The notes: generated by a model from the letters alone, not told the origin. A stretch of DNA of 64,000 bases from Methylorubrum thiocyanatum (GCA_014138645.1 JACJIB010000009.1:62001-126000), one strand, 5' to 3'. Positions 25,825-34,970 are shown, numbered from the stretch's first letter. Made by a program: numbers and translations.

Positions 25825-27258
25825 CTACTGGGTGATGCGCGCCACTCTCAGCGCTTGATCGAACATCGCGCCGAGCGATGCAGTGATATCGTCCGCGCTA
25901 TTGGCCGTGTAGAAGAAACCTTGCGAAGCACACTTCCGAAGCGGATCGGCCAACGTTGGGCTGAATCCGTTCACTCGGTTGTTTTCCCAGACAATGTAGC
26001 TGTCATTGGTGTAGTTTTTGACTTGGTTGTACGGAATGTACAGGATCGAGATGATTGCGCCTGCGTCTTTCAGCTCTTTGCACTTGCTCGGATCGATCTG
26101 CGCGGGCTGTGATCCGTCCCAGCCGGCATTGCCGTAGCCTTTGAAAAGGGAAGGACTGCCGGGGAACGTCCTCGCATCGTTGTTTGTGGAGTAGGATTGG
26201 CTGTTCTGCATGCCGTCCGTGATCAGGAACACGAAGGGCTTCGAGTTCGTCGTGGACGAGCCGTCGCCATAGGGCTGGATGGTCGCCTTCATCTGCGGCA
26301 GGGCCTTCTCGAAATGGGTGCCTCCGCTGCCGGTGCCGGTGGTTGGATTGTTGCCGGTGAAGAGCTGCGTGCTGCCGGTATCGAGCAGATTGGTGAAGGC
26401 CAGCGGCCAAGTCTTGTCGCACTGCGCGGCCGTTCTCAGGGCCGTCATGGACGTCGTCGTATCGCTGAGGGGGGAGAGCGTCGCCAATCGGTTGATAAAG
26501 GGATAGAAACCGATCCGGTACTGGTTCGGCACCACCGGCGTCGCGGCCCGCTTGAGCAGCTCGCAGACCGCATTGTTCACCGCGTCCGACCGCAGCTGAA
26601 TCTTGCCCGCAGCATTGTTCCAGCCTTTTCGACCGGGGAAGTGGCACGCGAATTGGCAGTTTCCCTGATCTTCTTTGGTGATACTGGCGAGTTTCTCGGC
26701 ATCGGCCGCCGCCGTCGGCAGACCCATGGAGCCCGACACGTCGACCATCAGGTAGAAATCAAGGTAGCTCGCCAAATCAGCCGAGGCGGTGATCGTATTG
26801 GTGAACGTCGTCGACGACAAACCTAAGATCTTGCCGAAGGTGTTCTGGATCGTGGCCGTGTAGATGACCGTTGCCGTCAGCGTCTGCCCGCTCCGCGTCA
26901 CGTCGAGTCTCGACACGCTGACGGTTGCGAACGGGACTTTGCCCGTATTGATCGCGAAGGCCTTGGTGGCTTGGTTCCGGCCTGCCGTGAGGCCGGCTGC
27001 CGTCGCGTCGCCCTGCTTTGCGTTGGAAGCGATGTACTCCTTGGCCGTCACCACGCCCGCGAGAACGGCAGCGTCCGCCGCGTTGTCGAGCCGGGTCTTG
27101 CTCGTGATCGCCATGCCGTAATCGATGCCGAGGCCGACGAGGCCCAGAGTCGGAAGCAGGGCGAGGGCAAACATGATGTTGATGCTGCCGCCGCGGTCGG
27201 AGGCCAGAGCCGCCGCTCGGTCCTTCAGACGGTTCGCGCGGGTCAGTAGCCGGTACAT
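25825..27258 (-). CDS. TadG-like pilus assembly protein with von Willebrand A domain
   Basis: N-terminal TadG/RsaL-type signal anchor (SDRGGSINIMFALALLPTLGLVGLGIDYG) followed by a region rich in Thr/Ser strands and a VWA domain with the metal site DVSGSMG (near residue 175) and later LITDGMQNSQS. The final part has GAIISILYIPYN and a DITASLGAMFDQALRVARIT end. It is membrane-anchored with an extracytoplasmic VWA domain, probably for adhesion or Flp pilus biogenesis. It overlaps the preceding TadE-like gene by 16 nt. The visible codon use has more A/T at third positions than its neighbours. Confidence 0.88.
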   Translation of the reverse strand: MYRLLTRANRLKDRAAALASDRGGSINIMFALALLPTLGLVGLGIDYGMAITSKTRLDNAADAAVLAGVVTAKEYIASNAKQGDATAAGLTAGRNQATKAFAINTGKVPFATVSVSRLDVTRSGQTLTATVIYTATIQNTFGKILGLSSTTFTNTITASADLASYLDFYLMVDVSGSMGLPTAAADAEKLASITKEDQGNCQFACHFPGRKGWNNAAGKIQLRSDAVNNAVCELLKRAATPVVPNQYRIGFYPFINRLATLSPLSDTTTSMTALRTAAQCDKTWPLAFTNLLDTGSTQLFTGNNPTTGTGSGGTHFEKALPQMKATIQPYGDGSSTTNSKPFVFLITDGMQNSQSYSTNNDARTFPGSPSLFKGYGNAGWDGSQPAQIDPSKCKELKDAGAIISILYIPYNQVKNYTNDSYIVWENNRVNGFSPTLADPLRKCASQGFFYTANSADDITASLGAMFDQALRVARITQ

Positions 27259-28076
27259 TTGGTTGCGATCCCGTCGTTATTGGTCGTGTCGAAGCTCACC
27301 AGCGAAGCGTAGCGCGGCTGCACATAGGCCGACCGCGCGATCCGGATGGCGGGAACGAGGCCCGAGCCGAAGGTCGGCTGGAAATCAAACACCACGTCGA
27401 TCGCCACGAGCGATCCTGGTCCGTAGGAGGAGCGCGGCAGGGTGGTTCGACTCGGCGTTGCGTCGTCGGCGACCGGCAATTGCGGCGTATCGCAGGAGCG
27501 GTAGTTGTTGCCGCCGGGCTGAGCCGTGCCCGTCGTCGTCCAGACGACATTGGCGTCGTAGCAGGTGCTCAGGTCGGCACTGGTATCAGTATTGGACTTG
27601 CATGCCGCATTCTTCGCCGTGAATCTGATGCTGGCATAGTTGATCGAGATATTCTCCCACCAAGCGACCTTGCGGCGCTTGGCATCCTTCATCACGTAGG
27701 GGAACAGAACGAGTGTCGCGTCGTAGCTGAAGTGAAGGTCGGTGGCGTTGACCTGCGCGACGGTCTCGCCCTTGGGCGGCGTTGCCTGCGAGATCATCTG
27801 GCTGATCGAATGGGCGACGAGTTCGACTTTGCGCGTCGCGTCCACGTAGGCGATCAGCTGCGCTCCGGCGAACAAGATGAACAGCAGCGTCGGCATGATC
27901 AGTGCGAATTCGATGGCGGCCAGGCCCCCATCCGCCGCGCCGAAGCGCCGCATCCGCATGAGGAGACCGGCACGGAGGGTTCCGGGCCGGGCCTTGCCGT
28001 GACAGTTGCGGCCGCCTGCTCCGATGGACTCGGGCCGTACCGCGGGAACGGGCGGGCGGGGGGAGGCGGCCGCCAT
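27243..28076 (-). CDS. TadE-like pseudopilin-type membrane protein
   Basis: Contains the TadE signature with one hydrophobic segment: GGLAAIEFALIMPTLLFILF, with the conserved Glu of the prepilin-like motif. The rest is extracytoplasmic with several Cys. The start ATG 28076 overlaps the TGA of the gene before it (TGATG), supporting coupled translation. This leaves a 40-residue basic leader; in-frame ATGs at 27959 and 27953 would start just before the TadE motif and are alternatives. Middle gene of three. Confidence 0.82.
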   Translation of the reverse strand: MAAASPRPPVPAVRPESIGAGGRNCHGKARPGTLRAGLLMRMRRFGAADGGLAAIEFALIMPTLLFILFAGAQLIAYVDATRKVELVAHSISQMISQATPPKGETVAQVNATDLHFSYDATLVLFPYVMKDAKRRKVAWWENISINYASIRFTAKNAACKSNTDTSADLSTCYDANVVWTTTGTAQPGGNNYRSCDTPQLPVADDATPSRTTLPRSSYGPGSLVAIDVVFDFQPTFGSGLVPAIRIARSAYVQPRYASLVSFDTTNNDGIATKCTGY

Positions 28077-28627
28077 CAGTACTGCTCGTTGCGAAAGGCC
28101 GCGGCTGAAACCGCGAGATAGGCCGGCTTGCCGCCGAAGGTCGCTCCGCCGCTCAGCCAGGACGAGATCTGCGGCGGAAGAAACATGATCGGGTAGATGA
28201 CCTGCAGGTATTGGTAATCACCGCGACCGCCCAGGTTGAACTGACCCGCGCCCGCCGCGAGGTTGGAGACGAGGACGCCGTCCAAGTTGGCGCTGACGAA
28301 AGAATAGTAACCGCTGGGCTGAACCTCTTTCGGTACGACGTAGAGGTTGATGACGAGGTTGCTGCAGGAAAATGCGGCCGGCAGATTGCTGCAGACGTTC
28401 TCTCTGAAACTCGTCAGCGTAGCAGCCGTCGATTGTGACTGGAGGTCGCCGGTCAGGATCTTACGCGATGCCCGCGCGGTCGCATTGTCGAGCGCCTGAT
28501 TCATGTAGAATACCAGCGAGGACGCCATGACAAACAAGAGCGTAAGAATGAATGCAGTCCCGACGAGGGCGAACTCGACAGCTGTCGATCCCTCCTCGTT
28601 TCTAATATAGTTCGATTCTCGCCGCAT
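28076..28627 (-). CDS. TadE-like membrane protein
   Basis: 183 residues with N-terminal EEGSTAVEFALVGTAFILTL and one membrane helix; conserved Glu of the TadE motif present. The remainder is extracytoplasmic, with QALDNATARASRKILTGDLQ as in pseudopilins. First gene of the tadE-tadE-tadG set. No Shine-Dalgarno is seen; a TACAAT -10-like box at 28634-28639 lies six nt before the ATG, so a leaderless transcript is possible. Confidence 0.85.
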   Translation of the reverse strand: MRRESNYIRNEEGSTAVEFALVGTAFILTLLFVMASSLVFYMNQALDNATARASRKILTGDLQSQSTAATLTSFRENVCSNLPAAFSCSNLVINLYVVPKEVQPSGYYSFVSANLDGVLVSNLAAGAGQFNLGGRGDYQYLQVIYPIMFLPPQISSWLSGGATFGGKPAYLAVSAAAFRNEQY

Positions 28628-28906
28628 AGGGGGATTGTATCGTTCAGAATTTAAATAAAAGATAACATGATGCTAGAAATTTGGGTTTATGCTGCGAACG
28701 CGTGGTGAGACGCCCGCAAGGCGTCTGCCACGGTGCCGGGATGGTCTCTGACAGACGAGCCATGCAGGCCTGGGCCCGGACCATGCGCTTTGGTGCATTG
28801 CGGCACCGGCGGTTAAGCACCAGATCCGTCCGGTCCGCGCCGGAGAGGGAGGCCGCGCGGGTGGAGTGCCGATCCGGCTCAGCACAAGAGTTCTCTCGCG
28901 TCCCCG
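28628..28906. promoter_or_regulatory. AT-rich intergenic region between divergent tad-like genes and GNAT gene
   Basis: Bases 28640-28700 (TTTAAATAAAAGATAACATG and neighbours) are the most AT-rich stretch of the window. Read toward the tad-like genes, TACAAT (28639-28634) could be a -10 box. No -35 with a good match is evident. The half next to the GNAT gene shows nothing distinctive. Confidence 0.45.
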
Positions 28907-29563
28907 ATGTCCCCCTCAACGTTTCCGATCGACCCCCCTGCGGGCCGCGTCCCCGGCACCGTGTGGGGCGGACCGAGTCTGCGCCGGCTCTGGCCGAGCG
29001 ACGGACCGGCGGTGGAGGCCTTCTTCCTGCGCCTCGACCCCGATACCCGCGCGAGCCGCTTCATGGCCGCGATGAATGACCGGACGATCGCCGCCTACGC
29101 GGCGCAGGCGATGACAGCCCCCGGTCTGGTCGTCGGCGTCTTCGTGGACGGCACCCTGCGGGCGCTCGGCGAACTGCGTCCATACGGGGTCGGGCGGACG
29201 GATGCCCGGACGGGGGAGGTCGCGCTCACGGTCGAGCGGGGATTCCGGCGCTCGGGCCTCGGTTCGAGGCTGCTGCGGCGTCTGGCCGAGGCGGCCCGCA
29301 ACCACGGCATCGCCGAGCTTCGCCTGCGCTGCCTGCCCCACAATGCCCCCATGCGGCGGCTGGTCGCGGGGCTCGGCGCCGAGGTGCGCCTCACCGAGGG
29401 CGAGAGCGAGGGCGCGATCCGTCTCGCGCGGGCGACACCGCTCTCGCTCTGGCGGGAGGGGTTCGAGGTCGCCCTCGATTTCAGTCTCGCCGTGGCGGCC
29501 CTGCCGCTGCCGGCGCCTCTGCCGGCGCCGCCTCCCTTGCCGTTTCTGCGGCGGGCGGCCTGA
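28907..29563 (+). CDS. GNAT-family N-acetyltransferase
   Basis: 218 residues. The acetyl-CoA binding motif is RGFRRSGLGSRLLRRLAEAA (R-x-x-G-x-G), preceded by VALTVE and followed by IAELRLRCLPHNAPMRRLV. The N-terminal part (LRRLWPSDGPAVEAFFLRLDPDTRASRF) resembles the GNAT domains fused to protein-acetyltransferase-type enzymes. The substrate is unknown. The end is proline-rich (LPAPLPAPPPLP). Divergent from the tad-like genes. Confidence 0.85.
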   Translation: MSPSTFPIDPPAGRVPGTVWGGPSLRRLWPSDGPAVEAFFLRLDPDTRASRFMAAMNDRTIAAYAAQAMTAPGLVVGVFVDGTLRALGELRPYGVGRTDARTGEVALTVERGFRRSGLGSRLLRRLAEAARNHGIAELRLRCLPHNAPMRRLVAGLGAEVRLTEGESEGAIRLARATPLSLWREGFEVALDFSLAVAALPLPAPLPAPPPLPFLRRAA

Positions 29564-29595
29564 GCCTCCTCCTGAGCCTCCCGCCGGTCTGTCCC

Positions 29596-30060
29596 TCAGG
29601 CGGCCTCATCCGGCCACGCGACGATGCGCTCGATCAGCTCGTCCTCGGCAAATTCCTCCTCGTTGCCGGCAACCCGCCCGCGCACGGAGATCCCCGCCTC
29701 ATGGACGCTGGCCCGGCGGCCCGTCTTCAGCGGATGCCACGCGGGCAAGTCGCGGCCCTCGCGCACGAGTCGGTAGGCGCAGGTCGGCGGCAGCCAGGGG
29801 ATCGTGCGCACCGCCTCCGGGGTCAGGCGCACGCAGTCCGGCACGCGCTTGGCGCGGTTGCGGTAGTCGCGGCAGCGGCAGGTATGGGTGTCGAGCAGGG
29901 TGCAACCGACATCAGTGTGGTGGATCTCGCCGGTATCGTCGTCCTCGAGCTTGAGCAGGCAGCAGCGTCCGCAGCCGTCGCACAGGCTCTCCCACTCCGT
30001 CGGGCTCATCGCCTCAAGGGTCTTCACGCGCCAGAACGGCCCGTCGCTGCGCTCGGCCAT
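29596..30060 (-). CDS. YcgN family cysteine-cluster protein
   Basis: 154 residues of the UPF0260/YkgJ type. The metal-binding cluster is LCDGCGRCCLLKLEDDDTGE with further Cys in VGCTLLDTHTCRCRDYRNRA and PPTCAYRL. The cluster probably binds zinc or iron-sulfur; the function is unknown. ATG 30060 (MAERSDGPFWRV) is chosen as the family start; the extension upstream has no similarity. Confidence 0.9.
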   Translation of the reverse strand: MAERSDGPFWRVKTLEAMSPTEWESLCDGCGRCCLLKLEDDDTGEIHHTDVGCTLLDTHTCRCRDYRNRAKRVPDCVRLTPEAVRTIPWLPPTCAYRLVREGRDLPAWHPLKTGRRASVHEAGISVRGRVAGNEEEFAEDELIERIVAWPDEAA

Positions 30061-30371
30061 ATCGGGCGCCTCGCTCGCCTTCGATCGTTTCGTTTCGGGA
30101 CAGGTGCCCCTCCTGCCGCATGGCGGCGCCGGGAGCAAGCACGGCAGGGCACCTCGCCATCCGCCCGCCGGATTCGGCTGTCATCAGGATCTTAAGGTTA
30201 ATGCCGGGTTTGCCGGCGCCGCGGTGTCGGCGGCCCGCGTTTCGCGTTCCTTAACGGAAGCGAAAGCTCGCGGGCCGGCGCGTGTCCTGATACAGAACGT
30301 ATCGGGAGATCGTTGTCCGGACCACCGCTCCGTGCCGACCCGGACCACGCCGAGAGAAACCGGAATCCGCC
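30061..30371. promoter_or_regulatory. Divergent intergenic region between YcgN-type gene and PBP1a gene
   Basis: About 310 bp, no gene. It contains an inverted repeat GATAC-n5-GTATC at 30289-30303, 69 bp before the PBP1a start. Promoters are not clearly recognisable. Confidence 0.35.
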
Positions 30372-32654
30372 TTGCGCCTGCCCAGCCTCAAGACGCTGAC
30401 GACGCGGATCAGCCGCGCGGCCCTGGCCTTCGACGCCTGGGTCAATGCGAGCCTGTACGAGGGCGGCCATTCCACGACGGAGGCCTATGAGCGCTTCCAG
30501 GCGCGGATGCAGGTCTTCTCGGTTCGTGGCTGGAAGCGCTATGCCCTCGACCTCACCAGCGAGGGCGTCACCCTCGGCACGGTGGGCGCGCTGCTGCTGC
30601 TGTTCCTGGCCCAGCCCGCCTTCAACCTGACGAGCGACAACTGGCTCAAGGCGCAGGATCTCGCCGTCACCTTCCTCGACCGCTACGGCACCGAGGTCGG
30701 GCGCCGCGGGATCAAGCACGACGACTCGCTCAAATTCGACGACTTCCCAGAGCTGATGATCAAGGCGCTGCTCTCGACCGAGGACCGGCGCTTCTACGAG
30801 CACTGGGGCATCGATCCGATCGGCACCGCCCGCGCCCTGGTCTCGAACTCGTCCGGCCGGGGCAACATGCAGGGCGGCTCCACGCTGACGCAGCAGCTCG
30901 CCAAGAACCTGTTCCTCACCAACGAGCGCTCGCTGGAGCGCAAGATCAACGAGGCGTTCCTCGCCTTCTGGCTCGAAACGCATCTGACCAAGAACCAGAT
31001 TCTCAAGCTCTATCTCGACCGCGCCTATATGGGCGGCGGCACCTTCGGCGCGGTGGCGGCGGCGGATTACTATTTCGGCAAGCGCCTGCAGGACGTCACG
31101 CTGGCGGAGGCCGCGATGCTCGCCGGCCTGTTCAAGGCGCCGACCAAGTACTCGCCCAACGTCAACCTGCCCGCCGCCCGCAGCCGCGCGGTGGACGTGC
31201 TGCACAACATGGTCGAGGCCGGCTTCGTCACCGAGGGCCAGATCCAGACGGCCCTGCGCAACCCGGCCACCCCGGTGACCCGCACCAAGGACATCACCGC
31301 CGACTACTATCTCGATTGGGCCTTCAACGAGGTGAAGCGGATGGCGGATGCGGGCAAGCTCCGCAACGACCGCGTGCTGACCGTCAAGACGCCCCTCGAC
31401 CTCTCGATCCAGCGTTCCGCCGATCAGGCGGTGGAGAACACCCTGCGCCGCTTCGGCGACCAGTACGACGTGGACGAGGCGGGTGTGGTGATCCTCGATC
31501 CCGACGGCGCCCTGCGGGCCATGGTCGGCGGCGCGGATTACGGCGAGAGCCAGTTCAACCGCGCCACCGATGCGCTGCGCCAGCCGGGCTCCTCGTTCAA
31601 GCCCTACGTCTACGCCGCGGCTTTGGCCTCGGGCCTGTTCAAGCCGGACACGCCGGTGGTGGATTCGCCGGTCTGCGTCGGCAACTGGTGCCCGCAGAAC
31701 TACGGCCGCTCCTATTCCGGCCGCCAGCCGATGTGGCTCGCCGTGGCGAAATCGGTCAACACGATCCCGATCAAGGTCACCACCGCCATCGGCAAGGGGC
31801 TCGGCATCACCCACGACTGGAAGGCGGCCAAGGCGGGCCGCGAGAAGATCATCCAACTCGCCAAGGCGATGGGCGTGACGACGCCGCTCACCGACACGCC
31901 CTCGCTGCCGATCGGCGCCACCGAGGTGACGGTGATGGATCAGGCCGCGGGCTTCGCCGTCTTCGCCAATGGCGGACGGGTCGCCAAACCCTACGTCGCC
32001 ACCGAGGTGCGCAATTCCAGCGGCGAGGTGATCTACCGCCACGCCGACGAGAAGCCGGTGCAGGTGCTCTCGTCCCAGGTAACGGCGGACATGAACTACA
32101 TGCTCAACAAGGTCGTCGAGGAAGGCACCGCGCGAAAGGCCCAGATCGAGGGCGTGAAGGTCGCGGGCAAGACCGGCACCACGAACGGCTACCGCGACGC
32201 CTGGTTCGTCGGCTACACCGGCAACTATGTCGGCGCCGTCTGGTACGGCAACGACGACCACAGCCCGACCAACAAGATGACCGGCGGTTCGCTCCCCGCG
32301 ATGACGTGGCACGAGATCATGGCGCCCGCCCACCAGGGCATCGAGCTGAAGCCGATGCCCGGCCTCAACGACCGCAAGGGCGCGCCGCAGGTCGCCCAGG
32401 CCCAGGCCGACGGGGCCGCGGCCGCCGCCAGCACGAGCGGTCGGCTCTCGCGCCGCTCCTTCGAGGTCTTGTCGGGCCTCAACGGCCTGTTCCGCACCGT
32501 CGAGACCAGCCGCTCGGCCGCCAAGAACGAGTCTGGCAAACCCGATTCGGCGCGCTCCGGCTCCGTCGCTCCGGAGCGGATGCGGGCGCCCGGCCTCGCG
32601 CCGGTCGACGTCGCCGAGGGCGCGCGCGCCTCCGGTGGTTTCGGAACGCCTTGA
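30372..32654 (+). CDS. Class A penicillin-binding protein 1A (bifunctional)
   Basis: Polymerises and cross-links peptidoglycan. One membrane helix at about 63-83. Glycosyltransferase domain: catalytic Glu in LLSTEDRRFYEHWGID, GGSTLTQQLAKNLFL, and the second acidic motif in EAFLAFWLE. Transpeptidase domain: SxxK at S407 (GSSFKP), SVN (AVAKSVNTIPIK) and KTGTT (about K600). The start is TTG 30372 with no strong ribosome binding site, so the first 45 residues are less certain; a downstream ATG (MQVFSVRG) would still keep the helix. A low-complexity Ala/Ser tail ends the protein. 760 residues. Confidence 0.93.
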   Translation: MRLPSLKTLTTRISRAALAFDAWVNASLYEGGHSTTEAYERFQARMQVFSVRGWKRYALDLTSEGVTLGTVGALLLLFLAQPAFNLTSDNWLKAQDLAVTFLDRYGTEVGRRGIKHDDSLKFDDFPELMIKALLSTEDRRFYEHWGIDPIGTARALVSNSSGRGNMQGGSTLTQQLAKNLFLTNERSLERKINEAFLAFWLETHLTKNQILKLYLDRAYMGGGTFGAVAAADYYFGKRLQDVTLAEAAMLAGLFKAPTKYSPNVNLPAARSRAVDVLHNMVEAGFVTEGQIQTALRNPATPVTRTKDITADYYLDWAFNEVKRMADAGKLRNDRVLTVKTPLDLSIQRSADQAVENTLRRFGDQYDVDEAGVVILDPDGALRAMVGGADYGESQFNRATDALRQPGSSFKPYVYAAALASGLFKPDTPVVDSPVCVGNWCPQNYGRSYSGRQPMWLAVAKSVNTIPIKVTTAIGKGLGITHDWKAAKAGREKIIQLAKAMGVTTPLTDTPSLPIGATEVTVMDQAAGFAVFANGGRVAKPYVATEVRNSSGEVIYRHADEKPVQVLSSQVTADMNYMLNKVVEEGTARKAQIEGVKVAGKTGTTNGYRDAWFVGYTGNYVGAVWYGNDDHSPTNKMTGGSLPAMTWHEIMAPAHQGIELKPMPGLNDRKGAPQVAQAQADGAAAAASTSGRLSRRSFEVLSGLNGLFRTVETSRSAAKNESGKPDSARSGSVAPERMRAPGLAPVDVAEGARASGGFGTP

Positions 32655-32664
32655 GGCCGGCTGC

Positions 32665-33348
32665 ATGGCCCTGTCGAGTGGGATCGGCCCGGTGGCCGCA
32701 CGTTCTGCACGCGAGGAGTCGTCCTCGCGCCTGCGCCGCCTTGCCCGCGGTGCCGCCACGCGCAGCTCGCGGGTCGGGCTGTTCGTCTACGCGCTGACCC
32801 TCGGCGGCCTGCTGGGCCTTGCCAGCGCCGACTACGCCACGAGCGGCGGCTATCCCTTCGGCGGCACGTCGATCGGAAGCTGGACCGCTTGGCCGCGGGC
32901 GGGCTCGCTCGATTCCGATCCCTACGCCCGCGCCGTCAACGCCCGGCGCGGCGACATTCCCCTCGCGGTCGGCGAGGGCATGCTGCTCACCGCCGCCAGC
33001 GACGACGAGGGGCGGACGCTGGATGCCCGCTGCAGCTACCGCCTCGCGGGCGTCACGCCCCCGGCCCGCGCCTGGACGATCACCGTGACGGGCCGCGGCG
33101 CGCTGCCGCCGGGGCAGGAGCCGGTGCGGACCGGCTTCACTTCGACCGAGATCCTGCGTGAGACCGACGGCCGCTTCGCGATCCTGCTGAGCCCCGAGGT
33201 CCAGCCCGGCAACTGGCTGCCGATGCCGCGTCCGAGCGGTCCGGTGCGGCTTGCGCTGCGCCTCTACGACACCCCGGTGGCGGCGAGCGTCGGCTCGCTC
33301 GACCGTGACAGCCTGCCGGCGATCGAGCGGACGGGGTGCGGATCATGA
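32665..33348 (+). CDS. DUF1214-type membrane-anchored protein
   Basis: A hydrophobic segment (LFVYALTLGGLLGLASADYA) anchors the protein. The remainder matches the DUF1214 family pattern: PYARAVNARRGDIPL, DARCSYRLAGVTPPARAWTITV, TSTEILRETDGRFAILLSPEVQPGNWLP. It starts 10 bp after the PBP1a stop and overlaps the next gene by ATGA. Pairs of DUF1214 and DUF1254 genes are common; the role is unknown. Confidence 0.85.
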   Translation: MALSSGIGPVAARSAREESSSRLRRLARGAATRSSRVGLFVYALTLGGLLGLASADYATSGGYPFGGTSIGSWTAWPRAGSLDSDPYARAVNARRGDIPLAVGEGMLLTAASDDEGRTLDARCSYRLAGVTPPARAWTITVTGRGALPPGQEPVRTGFTSTEILRETDGRFAILLSPEVQPGNWLPMPRPSGPVRLALRLYDTPVAASVGSLDRDSLPAIERTGCGS

Positions 33349-33953
33349 GCCGCAGCGCCTTCTGGCTCGCCACCGCCTGCGGCCTCGTCATCGCCGGCAT
33401 CGTCCACATCGCCACGGTGCTGGCGATCCCGCGCTTCTCGGAGGGCGACGCCTTCACCCGCGCCCGGGCGAGCGAAACCCTCGACCATCCCTTGCGCATC
33501 CACGGACTTGCGGGCGGCCCGCCCGCGGCGGGCGGCGAGTGGCTGCCCAATCCCGACCCTTCGGTCTCGGTCGGCGTGTGCTCCTACGACCTCGACGACG
33601 GGCCGATGCGGGTCTCGGCCCAGGCCGGTTCGCTGATGCTCTCGGTCTCGATGCATAGCCGCCGCGGCGCCTTCTACGCCGTGACGGACCAGGCGGCGGT
33701 GCGTGGCGGCCTCGACCTCGTGGTGATGACCCGCGCCCAGTACGACGAGGCTCTGGCCAACGACGTGGCCGGCGAGGTGACCCGCGACGTGCGCATCATC
33801 GCTCCGTCCCGGCGCGGCTTCGCTACGGTCCGCGTCATCGCCGCGCTGCCGAGCGAGCGCGCCGTGGCGGATGCGGCGGTGCAGGCGGTCTCCTGCACCA
33901 TCGACAGTCCGGCCGAGCCGACCGACGAGGAGCCGGGGCGCGGCAAGGGGTAG
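33345..33953 (+). CDS. DUF1254-type membrane-anchored protein
   Basis: 202 residues. An N-terminal anchor (SAFWLATACGLVIAGIVHIA) is followed by PRFSEGDAFTRARA, GEWLPNPDPSVSVGVCSYDLDDGP and ISVSMHS-type strands, as in the DUF1254 half of DUF1254/1214 pairs. The ATG lies inside the stop of the previous gene, so expression is coupled. Together the two extend the PBP1a operon, hinting at an envelope role (inference). Confidence 0.85.
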   Translation: MSRSAFWLATACGLVIAGIVHIATVLAIPRFSEGDAFTRARASETLDHPLRIHGLAGGPPAAGGEWLPNPDPSVSVGVCSYDLDDGPMRVSAQAGSLMLSVSMHSRRGAFYAVTDQAAVRGGLDLVVMTRAQYDEALANDVAGEVTRDVRIIAPSRRGFATVRVIAALPSERAVADAAVQAVSCTIDSPAEPTDEEPGRGKG

Positions 33954-34387
33954 AGCGTCGCCCGGAGGGACGTCGCCGGCCTCTCGGATGAGGGCGGTCA
34001 GTGCGCTCCGCTTGGAGCGGAGCCGCGGTGTTCACAGCGCGTCCCCGATCACGATTTTTCCCGTACGCCCGGATTAATTTTCGCTGGCCGGCTGGACGAG
34101 GGCTGCCTCCATGCGGAGGACCGCGAAAGCCATGCGCGTGGTTCGATTGTACCCACGAGGTTTTTTCTTTAGAGTCCGCGCCTTAGGTCGGTCGCAGGGA
34201 TTCTTGCCGCGCAGCCGCCATCGGTTCGCATGGTGCGGAGCGGCGAAGAGCCGCGCCGGGCGGCGGTCGGTCGCGGGGCGGCCCAACGATTCGCGAAGGC
34301 GGCTTGCCGCCCCCATATCTGCCGGTGCCGGGCGCGTCCGCGGGTCCGAAACGACAGTGCGCCGTACGCGCACCGAGGAAGAGTGTC
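33954..34387. promoter_or_regulatory. Non-coding region before ohrR
   Basis: 434 bp with no convincing gene. Less GC-rich spots occur at 34050-34080 and 34140-34175. An ATTGTA half-site (34146-34151) resembles half of the TACAATT/AATTGTA operator known for OhrR, but the second half was not found. No ohr-type peroxidase gene is present. Confidence 0.35.
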
Positions 34388-34873
34388 ATGAGTCAAACGG
34401 GCCGCGATGACCCGCAATTACTCGATAACCAGCTCTGCTTTGCCGTTTACGCGGCGGCACATGCCTTCGGCCGCGCCTACCGCAGCCTGCTGGCCCACCA
34501 CGAACTGACCTACCCGCAATACCTCGTCCTGCTGGTGCTGTGGGAGGAGGAGGGTCTGTCGGTCAAGGAGATCGGCAGCCGGCTGTTCCTCGATTCCGGC
34601 ACGCTCACGCCGCTGCTCAAGCGCCTGGAAGCCTCGGGCCATGTCCGCCGCGCCCGCGACCGGCCGGATGAGCGCCAAGTCAGCATCTTCCTCACGGAGA
34701 AGGGCCGCGGGCTCAAGGGCAAGATGGACTGCCTGCCGCTGACGGTGGGCGGCATGACCGGGATGACCCTCGACGAGCGGCGGGCGCTTCTCGAGAATCT
34801 CGCCCTGATGCGCGACGAGCTGCACGCCCGTGCGGGAAGCGTCGACATGCCCGCGGAAGGCGCGACGCCCTGA
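34388..34873 (+). CDS. OhrR-type MarR family peroxide-sensing repressor
   Basis: 161 residues. The reactive N-terminal Cys17 sits in LLDNQLCFAVYAAAHAFGRAY, and TYPQYLVLLVLWE with LDSGTLTPLLKRLEASGHV is highly typical of OhrR; winged helix DRPDERQVSIFLTEKG. A second Cys at 115 (KMDCLPL) suggests the two-cysteine, disulfide-forming subtype known from Xanthomonas. The usual ohr target gene is not adjacent. A strong terminator follows. ATG 34388 is at the family N-terminus. Confidence 0.92.
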   Translation: MSQTGRDDPQLLDNQLCFAVYAAAHAFGRAYRSLLAHHELTYPQYLVLLVLWEEEGLSVKEIGSRLFLDSGTLTPLLKRLEASGHVRRARDRPDERQVSIFLTEKGRGLKGKMDCLPLTVGGMTGMTLDERRALLENLALMRDELHARAGSVDMPAEGATP

Positions 34874-34907
34874 CCCGTTGCCCCGTTCACCGAGCGCTGC
34901 AAACGAG

Positions 34908-34938
34908 AAAAGCCGCCCCGAGGGGCGGCTTTCCTTTT
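34908..34938 (+). terminator. Intrinsic terminator after ohrR
   Basis: AAAGCCGCCCC pairs with GGGGCGGCTTT around a small CGAG loop (34909-34932), followed by CCTTTTT. It separates ohrR from the convergent cytochrome c gene and could serve both. Confidence 0.9.
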
Positions 34939-34970
34939 TCGCTAGGCGGCCCGGACGGGCCGCGCAGGCC

